Below, piece by piece: positions 24,188-35,130 of a stretch of 64,000 bases of DNA; within the stretch, counting starts at the first letter, position 1; every line of letters begins with the position of its first letter. A program made the translations under genes and the position numbers. The stretch is from NCBI GenBank assembly GCA_047967505.1, contig CM106539.1; one strand, written 5' to 3'. The notes under the pieces are model-generated. The model was not told the DNA's origin and searched no databases. It saw only the letters and a program-made list of their open reading frames with translations. The stretch comes from Dipteris shenzhenensis (taxonomy: Eukaryota; Polypodiophyta; Polypodiopsida; Gleicheniales).

Positions 24188-25882
24188 TGCTATAGAAAAT
24201 GAAATCCCACCAAAGGGTATCCTGTAGAGTGGGAAGATTGATCCCATAAAATGGATTTCAAAGGAACTTCAATGCAGAGAAGCAAGACAAAATTTCATGC
24301 ACAACTGTGAATGTTCAAACATGGCATGTCAAAGACATAGTCTGATGAGAATCCAATGAAAGTCCTAATCAAATCAAATATGGGACTTAAGGAGGAGCAT
24401 CAAAATGCACTTTACTTACTCTCCTAACACTAACACCACTAGGATCTTACATCAATCCCTACTAACTTACACCTTATATTCTTCTTTCTATTTTTCTTCC
24501 TTTGAAAGGTCACAAGTACTCAACCCCGATCCCTCCACCATTGCAATCACTCATGCAATGCCATGCCATGCCAATTACACTGGAATCCAATGCTATTAGA
24601 TGCTTCTTAGCAAGCAACAATTCTGTAACAAAAGATCAAGGAAACCTATGAAGCACTGCAAATGGCAAAAGTTCCCATGGGTGCACACTAGGAATGATCT
24701 TCATCATCGACAATGCTCCAACAACCATGACCTTTACACGATCTAGGGGATTGGATTGAGAATAGGAAGGGGAGCATGTTAAATAAATTAGTTGGCAATG
24801 TCATTAATGGATAGTGGCAAGGCCGTAGAGCTAGGATTGTGCCTTGAAGCCAAATGGGCCCAAGCAGATTGGAAAGAATGAGGAAAGAGAGTGTTATAAA
24901 CAGATTAGGGTTGGCCCTCCATTAAAAAGGTGGCATGTATAAAAGGACAAATGGTTGACTTTAGTCTTCACTTGTTGGTTGCACACATTGGAATATAAGC
25001 TCTCCTCCTCCTCTTGGAGTTGTCTCTTGTTCCTTCAAAGTGCCTTTCGTGAATGCCATGTTCTCTTCTACTCTTCCCTTCTTCTTCATCTCCTCCTTTC
25101 CCGCTCCACTCCCTTCTCCCTTCCCTCTTCTTCTCCTTATGGATTCATGATTGCAACAAGTCAGAAGTCGCTAGAGTGACACTAGTGGATGGCATTTGCA
25201 TGTGTTGCTCTCAACCCAGAGTAGCTTGGAGGAAAACTGCATTGGCGTTCCTGCAAGATCCCAACGACATGTGAGTCACCACTGGAGACTACACAATCAC
25301 TTTACCCCCTGAGTATAGACCCAAGGCTTCCCCTTCTATTTCTCATGTCTACTGTGTAGTGATGTTGAATGAGGCCAAGGGCCCCCCCTTTTATAGGGCT
25401 GTAGGCCCTCCAATAATACTGACCAATAGGGGGATATGAACCGACCCCCCTGGTTGACTATTGTAGGCTTCTCAACCAACTAGCAACCTATTGGTTGGCT
25501 TGGTTGGCTACCTCCCCTGCTCTATATAAGAGCCCTTACCTATTGGTTGGCCTGGTTGGTTACCTCCCCTACCCTATATAAGGGCACTTACCTATTGGCC
25601 CCCTTGAGCTACTATCAGGCCCCAAGGAAAACCCATATTGGGCCCCACCCTTGGTGGGTACTTCTTTGGCCAGGTGGCTAGCCATCCCAAGGCCATCATC
25701 CCTACCTGTCCTACAGTGCCCCTTCCAAGCCCCGCATTATGTTGCCATGATGTAGCCACTATGTGTGTATATGCTGCCCACACGGCAGTCTAAATCTTGC
25801 ACATGTTGTAGCCTTGTCACCCTATAGTTCACCCACCTTTGCTCTCCTCATTTGGGGGCTCACAAGTGTAGAGGTGACCAAC
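24188..25882 (-). repeat. 3' LTR of the gag-only element
   Basis: The upper end (TGTTGGTCACCTC on the minus strand) abuts a purine tract. The segments at about 25300-25610 and 25745-25880 match the other LTR near 28120-28400 and 28510-28650. The middle part (about 24240-25180) has no counterpart there. Confidence 0.6.
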
Positions 25883-26599
25883 AGCCCCTCTCAGCGACCC
25901 ATTTTGGCCCTATCCCAGTCCATCGATGCAGATGCTCCAATAGCTCCCTTATTGTAGCCCTTTGGAACACTTTGGAATTGTCATAGTCTTCTCCTAGCTT
26001 TTCAACCAGTGCCTCCTACTGCCCCAGTTCCACTTTCGGACACTAGTTTGGTACACATGTCCATCTTTGGCAGCACCTAATGGCACTACCACCTTTAGTC
26101 ATGAACCTGCCTTCTTTGAACTTGAGCTTTCCTAATACCAAGATCCTCCAACTGTCCCCCCAGGCACCAAGCTCTCAGGGTCTGTTTCAACCCATTCTCC
26201 TTCTAGCTAGGCCTGCAACAACCAAACAACATACCTGAGACATCATATCCCAAGCACAAATCCAGATTATCTGGACCGCCAATCTCCAACTATGCTCCAT
26301 ATTGTTGTCCCCCTCTATGTTACAACCACCATCTGACTGTGAGCCTTTAGGTTCTATCAAAGGATCCCACTCTACTTTAGTACCACTAGCCAAGCACCGA
26401 GATGATTCTAGGCACTTGTCACTATCCATGACTTCACAAAGGATCCTGACTCCTCTTCAGACCAATCCTCAATGTTTGACATTGTGATAGTCACACTAAG
26501 GTCCACATATCTAATCTCAATAGTACTCAAAGTTGCCACCAAGAAAAGTTCTGCTAGCATCAACTGAGCTGACTCCTCTAACTCTGAGCTAGCACCCCT

Positions 26600-27472
26600 C
26601 TTCTTCTAATTAGCCTTCTTTTTGCAATATTTCACAAAATATCCTAGCTCATCACTGTAGAAACATCTCCCCTCTTTTTTTTAGCTTTTTCTTGTTGTCT
26701 TCATCTGAAGAGTCCTCTCCATCGTTCGATTTGGCCTTGCCTTTGCTAGGCTTACCCTTGCTCTTGCCTTTGCTCCTATCTTGAGCTATCAAGGCCTTGT
26801 CATCCTTATCTGTACCATCATAGTTATTTTCTCGAGCTTCTTGCTATAGTAGTAATGGAACCAGCTCCTTGAAAGTCATCGGTGCTGCCCTTTGCCCTAC
26901 AATCATTATCATCACAAAACTACTCTCACATTCCCAACAATAGCCTTGCCATCCTGGTTGTGCTCATCCCTTGCCAGCCTTGCCATCTTGGTCATGCTCA
27001 TCCTTTGACCAACTGCACAAGCTGATCCCGCACAACAACTTGGTGATGTGTTCTCATATCAATTCCCCTTCATCCATCCTCATGCGTATAGCTCAGTCTC
27101 GAGGTCCAAGATTCTTGCCTCAGTATTGAGCTCATACATATCCCTCAATGTCATCAAGGTCTTGAAAGAAGTGTTCGCCATTTGAATATGAGGCAACACC
27201 ATATTCACCATCATTCCCATGATGATAGCCATCCACATCCCTGGTTCTACCATGCTCTCACTCTAATATAGCATCCGTTGGCATCTTCATTACCATCAAT
27301 GATGATGTGAATAGAGTAGTTATGGTATCCTCAGGTAAGCTTTGTCCTTGTCTCGCAATCCCCCACAATTCCCTCAACTGTAAGTGGCTCCAAACCTTCA
27401 TTTTCCACAGGTAGTTGGTTCTATTGAGATTGCTATCTCACCAAAATTTGGGACCAGGTATCTATTGGCCAT
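26600..27472 (-). pseudogene. decayed Copia-type gag
   Basis: The minus-strand ATG lies at 27472. Frames read LNRTNYLWKMKVWSHLQLRE, then NTSFKTLMTLRDMYELNTEA with RILDLETELYAYEDG, then a KGKSKGKPSKGKAKS basic tract and a zinc-knuckle remnant (CFYSDELGYFVKYC, with Cys and His positions replaced). Frameshifts and stops separate these blocks. The family normally makes the nucleocapsid and capsid of LTR elements. Confidence 0.7.
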
Positions 27473-27699
27473 GATAATGAACTGAAAGAGGTAAAGAGGT
27501 TTAGAGTGTCATACACCTATTTGAACGTGAGCCTCCTACCTAGGTACAGGCACTTGCGTGAACTTGAGCCTCCTACCTAGGTACAATCCTTCAGGCATTG
27601 AATCTAATTCCTTCGAGCAATGAATCAAGGTCATCCTTTAGCAAGGTCCATGCCTTCAAGCTCCACTTCTCAAGAACTTCCATTAGGGCTCTGATACCG

Positions 27700-28656
27700 T
27701 GTTAGAAAATGAAATCCCACCAGAAGGTATCCCATAGTGAAAGACTGATAGATAGCTCAAGAATTACATGCAGAAGTGTTTCACTATGGAATCAAGCTTC
27801 ATCAACATGTGTGAACTTCAAAACCATTCATGTGTCTACAGACTAGCAAATAAAATGTGCTCAAAGACAATATAGTAGCAACTCTTATATATTTCCATTT
27901 GTCCATAAACTAGACAAGATACAATATTGAGACAATACCAAAAGGTTCCCCTATGATATGCCTAGAACCTCTAGATCTTTGAGCCCACGTGCTCCATTGA
28001 GCTTATGTAGACTATCCAAAGGATCTCTTCCACCTTGTTGTCTAGAAAGCTAGCCTAGATGGGCTACCACTCTACCTCAATCTGCAACTCCTTTAGGGCC
28101 ACCTTCACATCTTGATTATAGGCCCAAGGCTACCCCTTCTTTTGCTCCTGTCTGCTATGGATTGGCTGCTCCAAGTGATGTTGAATGAGGCCAAGGGGAA
28201 TCCCTTTTATAGGGCTCTAGGCCCTCCAAAAATACTGACCAATAGGGGGACATGAACCGACCCCCCCGATTGACACTAGCAGGCTCCTCGCCCAACTAGT
28301 AGCCTAACCAGTCGACCTATTGGTCGGCCTAGTTGGTTGCCTCTCCCACCCTATATAAGGGCCCTTACTTGGCCCTCTTGAGCTCCTATCAGGCCCCAAG
28401 GATATCCCATATTGGGCCCCATCCTTGGGTATTTCTTCGGCCAAGTAGCTGGCCATCCAAGGCCACCATCTCTGCTTGTCATATAGCACCTGTTTCAGGC
28501 CCCACCTTATGTTGCCATGATGTAGCCACTCTTATGTCTATATGTTGCCCACATGGTAGTTTAGATCTTGCCCATATGGTAGGAGCCTTGTCACCCTATG
28601 GGTCACCCCCCTTCGTTCTTCCCATTTGGGGGCTCACAAGTGGCCATGTTCCAACA
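27700..28656 (-). repeat. 5' LTR of the gag-only element
   Basis: Bounded by the primer binding site below (27688-27699) and TGTTGGAACATGG on the minus strand at the top. It contains CCTATATAAGGGCCC (about 28350), a likely LTR TATA element. Confidence 0.65.
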
Positions 28657-29700
28657 TTGGGCTACTTAATTGAATTGGGATTATTTGTATGGATATCATT
28701 CTATGACGCATTTTCTTTTAGGCTGAAACTACCATTTAAGATTTTAACAAGGCAATAAACTTATGCCTCATTTTAGATAAGTGGATGGGATAAAATAATG
28801 ACATCCAAGCCCCATCATGATGGTGAGTCTTGCTTTAGTTGAAGATTTTAACAAGGCAACAAAACTAAAAGACCCAACGATGGTCACGCTCAAATTGTGA
28901 TTTAATAGCCCAACACCCCTTTTTTTTTGTTGCTTTGAAGCCTCTTTGCATGCCGCTTAGTAGTGCTTACCACTACATAAGGAGGCAATGCAACAACATG
29001 CCTATAGTGGTTGCATAGGGGTTGATGTGGTTGGTTTTAACTAGCTAGTTATAGTCATTAGCAGTGGTGGACATGGCTAGTTTTGACCATCATCATGGTT
29101 GCCATGAGCCACTGTAATTTTAGCCATTGTTGTTTGCCACTTTCTCCACCAAGAGTGCATGTAGTGCCACATGTTCCATTGGTACAAGTTGTAGTATTGG
29201 TTGATGTGCCGATTGTGGTGTTTGACTAGGGCCACTACAATTGTATTCCAGCCTTGCAATGGTTGGCATGACTAGACCTGTTCATGGCTGTTCCCTATCC
29301 ATGGCTACGTATAGTGTCACATGCTACATGTCAAGAACCAGCATGGTAGTTGTAGTAGATTAACTATATATAGCCTCCAAGTCATGTAGCATATCGCCAC
29401 TACAAATAGATGTAGTAGTATATGGTGTAGGAGTCTACAACAACGAGATGGTGGCTAGAAAATATTTAGTCATGGTAAATGCTAATCTCTAACCATCACT
29501 AACAAGTAACAAAAGGACTACACTTGACATCTTGACGGTTCTACATTTTTTCCCCCTTTGCCTTCACGATGCAACGAAACTCACACATAAGGATACGGGT
29601 GGACATAGCCCTCTACATAGAAAAGCTCATGGGAAATTAAATGCAGCACCTCTTAGGCTAGCAAACACCCTTGGCATTTGAGTGATCGCACTTGGTTTCC
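27980..29700 (+). repeat. segmental duplication, copy 1
   Basis: Begins with GTGCTCCATTGAGCTTATG, covers most of the 5' LTR just described, and continues through about 1 kb of anonymous sequence to GGCATTTGAGTGATCGC near 29690. The same order of words recurs in copy 2. No coding domain is recognisable in the anonymous part. Confidence 0.75.
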
Positions 29701-29967
29701 GCATAGCACATCAGAGTTGCTATTATCATCAGAGTCTTGATGGAGTAGGAAAAGGGGGGGAGGAGTCCTTTGCCCTTTAGTAAATGGTGAGTGGTCATCG
29801 CAAGCCATTTCATGAGAAGAAAGGAGGGTTCCCCCGTCTTTCTCAACCATTAAAGTCTTTGGGAGGAAACTTTGGGCAGCTCAAGCAGAGGAGGCAGATT
29901 ACGATGAAGGAAAACATTCGGTCCAATGGTTTAGATTAAAGCCTTTGATAGATCTTGTGCTGTGCCT
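29701..29967. other. spacer between the two duplication copies
   Basis: Short stretch with no recognisable gene, separating copy 1 and copy 2 of the segmental duplication. Confidence 0.4.
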
Positions 29968-31158
29968 CTCGCGTGCTCCATTGAGCTTATGTAGACACTC
30001 TATCCAAAGGACCTTTTCCACCTCGTTGTCCAAAAAGTTAGCCTAGGTGGCTGCCGCTCTAGCTTAGTCGGCAGCTCCCTTAGGGTCACCTTCTTCTCCT
30101 GAGTATAGCTACTGCCCTACTACTACTCCTATTTGTTGTGGATTGGCTTCTCCAAGTGATGTTAAATGAGGCCAAGGGGCCTCCTTTTAATAGGGCTCTA
30201 GGCCCTCCAAAAATACTGCCCAACAGGGGGATATGAACCAACCCCCTTGATTGACTCTTGTAGGCTGCCTAGCTGACTAGCAGCCCTAACCAGATGACTT
30301 ATTGGTCGGCCTAGTTGGCTACATCTCCTACCCTATATAAGGGCCCTTACTTAACCCTCTTGAACTCTTGCTAGGCCCCTAGGATAGCCCATATTGGGCG
30401 CGACCCTTGGGTACTTCTTTGGGCAAGTGGCTAGCCATCTAAGGCCACCATCCCTACTTGTACTATAGCACCTCTTCCAAGCCCAACCTTGTGTTCCTCT
30501 TGTGTATATATGCTGCCCACATGGCAGTCTAGATCCTACCCATGTGGTAGCCTTGTCACCCTATGGTTCACCCCCCCTTTGCTCTTCCCATTTTTGGGGG
30601 CTCACAAGTGGGGAGGTGACCAACCATATTCCAACATTGGGCTACTTAATTGAATTGGGCTTATTTTTATGGATATCATTCTATGATGCTTTTTCTTTTA
30701 GGTTGAAACTACCATTTAAGATTTTAGTAGGGCAACAAAATTATGTCGCATTTTAGATAAATGGCATGGATAAAATTACGATATTCAAACCCCATCATGA
30801 CGGTGAGCCTGAAGAATTTAGCAAGGCAACAAAACTGAAATACCCAATGATGGTCATGTTCAAACTGTCGTTTAATAGCCCAACACTCATATATTTTTTC
30901 CTACTGTGAAGGCTCTGTACTTACCACTACATAAGGCGGCAATGCAATCACCTGCCTATAGTGGCTGTATAGGGGTTGACGTGGTTGGTTTTAACTAGCT
31001 GGTTATAGTCATTAGTGGTTGTGGACATGGCTAGTTTTGACCATCATGGTGGTTGCCATGAACCACTGTAATTTTAGCCCTTGTTGTATGCCACTTTCTG
31101 CACCAAGACTGCATGTAGTTCCACATGTCCCATCGGTACTAGTTGCAATATTGGCTGA

Positions 31159-31312
31159 TGTTGGTTGACTCCATTGATATTGAATGCTGCCTTGCCAATT
31201 TACACGAGCAACAATGCCTTAGGTTGCATGACACTACCTAACTGCCAAGTCACTATAACCTTCTAGCACACCTACACTCACACACTCCTTGCATAGGACT
31301 TCAAGCCCATAG

Positions 31313-31352
<40 letters not shown>

Positions 31353-31366
31353 CAATTTGCCCTTCA
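31159..31366 (-). repeat. 3' LTR of the compact element
   Basis: 208 bp. It shares with the other LTR the stretch from CTGCCAAGTCACTA to CATCAATTTGCCCTTCA, including a (CA)n tract expanded here (31313-31350). Confidence 0.8.
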
Positions 31367-31572
31367 TTCCCCCCACAAATTGATGACCTCATCCCTCATC
31401 ACTAGTACATGGGATGCTCCATGGCTTGCCCACCATCATGTGGCAACAGACATGGCCCCAACCTGTGACTCACTCCTAGGATTCTTGGTTTACAACTGGG
31501 AGATAGACAATGACTATGTATGGGAATACCCATGAGTCCAACAAGGGAAAATCTCAAAAGACTAAAAATCAT

Positions 31573-32422
31573 TTAAGGATGGACTATCCATGGCAGAGAA
31601 CCATTATTGACCTCACACACACATAACTTAGAAAACATATGGGTCCTCACCCTTGTCAGAATTGACTTGGGTTCCTCTGGTTCTTCTTCCACTTTTGTCT
31701 CTGCTTCTTCAACAAGGTTTTCTAAACATCTCTTCTTGGCATAACATTCTTTTTCAAAGTGTCTAGGTTTTCCACAAAAGTTGCACTTCATTTTGCTCTT
31801 TCCCTTGAAGTTGCTTTTGGCCAAATATGCCCCATGTTTGTTGTAGTCACTTCTTTGTTTGATCTTCCTTTCCTCTTCCAAGAGGGATGCTTCAATTTCC
31901 ACCAGACTAATCTCTGGTATATTGGTGAGTGTGGTGACAATAGTGCCATATTCTTCCATATTCTTTAGTTAGACTTCTAAGTAAGATGGCAATTACAATA
32001 TCTTCATCAAGATTAAACTTGATGCTAGATAACTGTGTCAATATTCTCTTCATTGAATTTAGATGTGAAGAGATGGATTCTCCTCTATCCAATTTTAAAT
32101 CAAAGAACTTGATGAGCAAGCTAAACTTAGAACATCCCCCCTGTGCTCCAAAAACATGCTCAAGATGAGTCCATGTAGCATGAGTAGTGTCACATCCATC
32201 AATGTGGTGGATGAAAGAATCACTCAATCCAAGAGCAATTTTGGCTAGTGCTTTTTCATCTTTAGGAAGCCATGAAGATTCTCCTTCCCTAGTTGTAGGT
32301 TTAGTTTCTTTTCCATTAGCCACCTTCCATATTCCCTTTTTCATGAGAATAAATTTCAGTTTGGTTTGTCAAGTGTGAAACCCCTCTCCCTCAAACTTAT
32401 CTATCTTAAGTTTGGAGGCCAT
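31573..32422 (-). pseudogene. Copia-type gag, broken
   Basis: The minus-strand ATG at 32422 gives MASKLKIDKFEGEGFHT, then TGA (32369-32371) where relatives usually have Trp. The frame continues through the UBN2-type capsid region (GIWKVANG..., HIDGCDTTHATWTHLEHVFG, FFDLKLDRGESISSHLNSM). A 10-bp tandem duplication (31946-31965) shifts the frame. The second part holds a full zinc knuckle CNFCGKPRHFEKEC and ends SLPWIVHP at the point where a protease would begin. Two lesions mean that this copy cannot make an intact Gag. Confidence 0.85.
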
Positions 32423-32479
32423 TTGGGAAGGTCTTACCAATTTAATGGTAGTGTTAAATCCCTTTACAAAAGATCAATC

Positions 32480-32705
32480 TTTCTGAACAAAGAAACCACC
32501 TTCACCATATAGATGCAAATTGCTAGATAAGAATTCAAAAAATCCTAGTTGTTTGGCATATGCATAACCAGTTGGCTTCTCCGACAACCTCTTAACTGGG
32601 GTCTTCTTTACATTGTACTTTGTCCTTGTAGTCTTCTTCAAGTGCTTAGCATTGGAAGAGCATTGACTAACATTCTCTGAACTGAAAAAGGAATCTCTGA
32701 ATCTC
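32480..32705 (-). other. unidentified open frame in the leader of the compact element
   Basis: The minus strand is open for about 70 codons upstream of gag, ending GFFEFLSSNLHLYGEGGFFV plus QKD and a stop. It is rich in Lys/Thr early (KKTTRTKYNVKKTPVKRLSE) and aromatic late. I do not recognise it as a retrotransposon domain. It could be a captured host exon or chance. Confidence 0.3.
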
Positions 32706-33378
32706 TGATTTGTATTTTAACTCCTCAAGCATCACCTTAGCATTTGGTGTAGCATCAAATTTCAAAAATAGTCTAGAAATGCTTGCAAAAAATAGAGGAA
32801 CATTGGAGGATTGCTACCTCACTCCACATAGCATCAAGTAGGAGGCATTTGCTATGCAATAAAAGGTACCTAGTAAGAGAAGACTCAGTGCAAGTCTCAG
32901 ACAAAATGACGCGTCACACCACCCGGGGCAGCAACATCTTCTTCAACTATAAAAGCCATGTCTTCTTCAAAACCCGACTGGTTTTTCTTTAGTTTCTCCT
33001 CATTCCCTTGACCATTTGCCCTCAGATTTCACCAGTAGGTAGCCCATAGGGTTGCCTAAGTACTGCTCAGACCATTTTGGGAATGGTGGCTCTAGCAAGC
33101 TGAATTGACAAAAATGGCACGGGATGAAGCGAGTATCAGCATGGGCTGTAGAAGCACTATTTCTTCAATTCCTCCCAGGTGGAAGTGCGCCCTAACTAGG
33201 GGAATCTACAGCTGAAAGGGCAGGAGCAATGGTAGCTTGTAGGTGGAGAATAGGCTTAAGGCATTTCATGGAAGAAAGGTGGAAGAAAACTCCATTTGGG
33301 GAGGAAGAGGGAATCTTCAAAGAATCTCGTGGATTCTCTTTCTAGGCACTAGGATTCTCAGCAAGCTCTGATACCACA

Positions 33379-33668
33379 TGTTGGTTCATAGATGGAGCAA
33401 TGAAGCATAATGAACAAAACTTTATTCATGAGTGGTTACATATATAGGCAACTGCCTCCATATTGGTAGATCCCAGATCCACAATTATCTCCATGATTAT
33501 CTCAATCAGTCACCTCCTATGATCACTCCAAATCCACACATCACACCAACCTGATATACTTAACTGCCAAGTCACTAGAACCTTCTAGCACACCTACACT
33601 CACACACTCCTTGCATAGGACTCCAAGCCCATAGGCACACACACACATATACATCAATTTGCCCTTCA
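33379..33668 (-). repeat. 5' LTR of the compact element
   Basis: 290 bp, starting TGTTGGTTCATAG on the + strand next to the primer binding site and ending CCCTTCA before the GTTGA target duplication. It is longer than the other LTR, which lacks part of the middle. Confidence 0.8.
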
Positions 33669-34195
33669 GTTGACGTGGCCATTGTGGTGTTTGACTAGGG
33701 TCACTACAATTGTATTCCAGCCTTGCGGTGGTTGGCGTGACTAGTCATGTTCATGGTTGCTCGCCATCCATGGCTGTGTACAGTGCACATGCTAAATGTC
33801 AAGAACCAGCATGGTAGTTGTAGTAGGTTAACTATATATATAGCCTCCAAGTCATGTAGCACATGGCCACTACACAATAGATGTTGAAGTATATGGTGCA
33901 AGAGTCTACACTAATGAGATGGTTGCTAGTAAAAATTTAGTCATGGTAAGTGCTAATCTCTAACCATCACAAACAAGGTAACAAAAGGACTACAATTGAC
34001 ATCTTGATGGTTCTATGTTTTTTTAACCTTTGCCTTCACGCAACCAAATTCACACACAAGGATACGGGTGGACATAGCCCTCTACATAGCAAAACTCATG
34101 GGAAAGTAAGTGCAGAGCTATTGAGGCTAGCGAATGCCCTAGTGCAGAGCTATTGAGGCTAGCGAATGCCCTAGGCATTTGAGTGATCGCTCTCG

Positions 34196-35130
34196 GTTGG
34201 GGGAGATGATGAAGTGAAAGTAAAGGGGATGGAGATTGGGGAGGTAATGAAGTGAAAGCAAAGGGGAAGCGTGCGCACATGCACGTGCGCCCACACACAC
34301 ACAAAGAATATCTCAAGGGAAAGAAATAGCAAGTAGGAACTTGGACCAATCATAATAATTTAGGAATTTCACAAACTAAAATTCTGGATTTAGTGGCTTA
34401 GAGAAGCGAACCTTCACAATGAGACCTACCCCATAGGGGCAGGCCAGGAAATAGGTTTTCTTGCTCACATTTCTCTCTCGAGGGAGACATGGTGGGAGGA
34501 ACTAGAAGGGAGAGGAGAGGGAGGCAGGACTCGGCAAAGGGAGAGAGGAGAGGGAGACAAGGGGGAGGCTGAGCTGAGGGAAGCAAGGCCCAATCACTTT
34601 TTTTATATATGGAAACTTTGCTTTTCCAATGTTTAATTCACTTTAGGAAGTTGACTTTAGGTAGGATTCACACTTGGCCATGGACATGAACCAAAAAAGT
34701 ATCTCCACCCAATAAAATTCAAGAGCAACGTGTCACACACAATCCGATGTGGACTATGCCCTATGGACAGAAAATGATATATTCATGGGCGGCCTCGCAA
34801 CGCCGCCCGTGAGTTTGTCGACCGTAAGAAATAAAAGATTGGGTGCAAATGGGATTCAAAATCATGTCATTACTTCCAAACTCGAGAGACCCTACTACCA
34901 TGCCACATAGGATTGGTGACTACAATGGAGCGAATTAATATTAATTTCTTATGTTGTGCCTGTTGTGAATGAACCCAAGGAAAAATAAAAGTGTCATAAA
35001 CATGAAAGGTTCCCCGTGAACAGGGGAGGATCCAATTGTGCAAAGACTCCTCATAACTCAGATGCTTTGCTTCTTTAGCTCTCAGAGGATGAGGGTGGTG
35101 ACACGATGTATGATCACTGATTTCATGTGA
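34196..35130. other. intergenic, no gene recognised
   Basis: Purine-rich stretches (34190-34270 and 34480-34590) and otherwise anonymous sequence. Minus-strand frames of 60-99 codons here are proline/serine-rich translations of these purine tracts. Confidence 0.45.

Larger units (their letters stand above)
24188..28656 (-). mobile_element. gag-only LTR retrotransposon (Copia-like, non-autonomous)
   Basis: Minus-strand element. The 5' LTR is at 27700-28656, the primer binding site GGTATCAGAGC at 27688-27699, a decayed gag at about 26600-27472, a polypurine tract (GAGAGGGGC) just above 25882, and the 3' LTR at 24188-25882. Both LTRs begin TGTTGG and end next to a shared ATTTTCTA word. Flanking GTGGG (24183-24187) and TTGGG (28657-28661) could be a 5-bp target duplication with one mismatch. 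No protease, integrase or reverse transcriptase was found. The LTRs differ in length (957 and 1695 bp), so the lower one probably holds an insertion. Confidence 0.65.
31159..33668 (-). mobile_element. compact gag-only LTR retrotransposon (TR-GAG type)
   Basis: 2510-bp minus-strand element. The 5' LTR is 33379-33668, the primer binding site GGTATCAGAGC is at about 33365-33375, gag is at 31573-32422, a polypurine tract (TTGTGGGGGGAA) lies at 31367-31378, and the 3' LTR is 31159-31366. Both LTRs begin TGAAGGGCAAATTGATG on the minus strand. GCTGA (31154-31158) and GTTGA (33669-33673) form a target duplication with one mismatch. The uninterrupted sequence is preserved in the other duplication copy near 29195 (GGTTGATGTG). 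Only gag and the first residues before the protease are present; pol is absent. Confidence 0.85.
29968..34195 (+). repeat. segmental duplication, copy 2 (interrupted)
   Basis: The second copy starts with GTGCTCCATTGAGCTTATG at about 29972. It includes an LTR-like part ending ATTCCAACA at about 30637, and continues with TTGGGCTACTTAATTGAATT exactly as copy 1 does after 28656. It is cut at 31158 by the inserted element and resumes at 33669. Near its end a 33-bp unit (GTGCAGAGCTATTGAGGCTA...) is duplicated in tandem (about 34109-34170). Confidence 0.75.
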
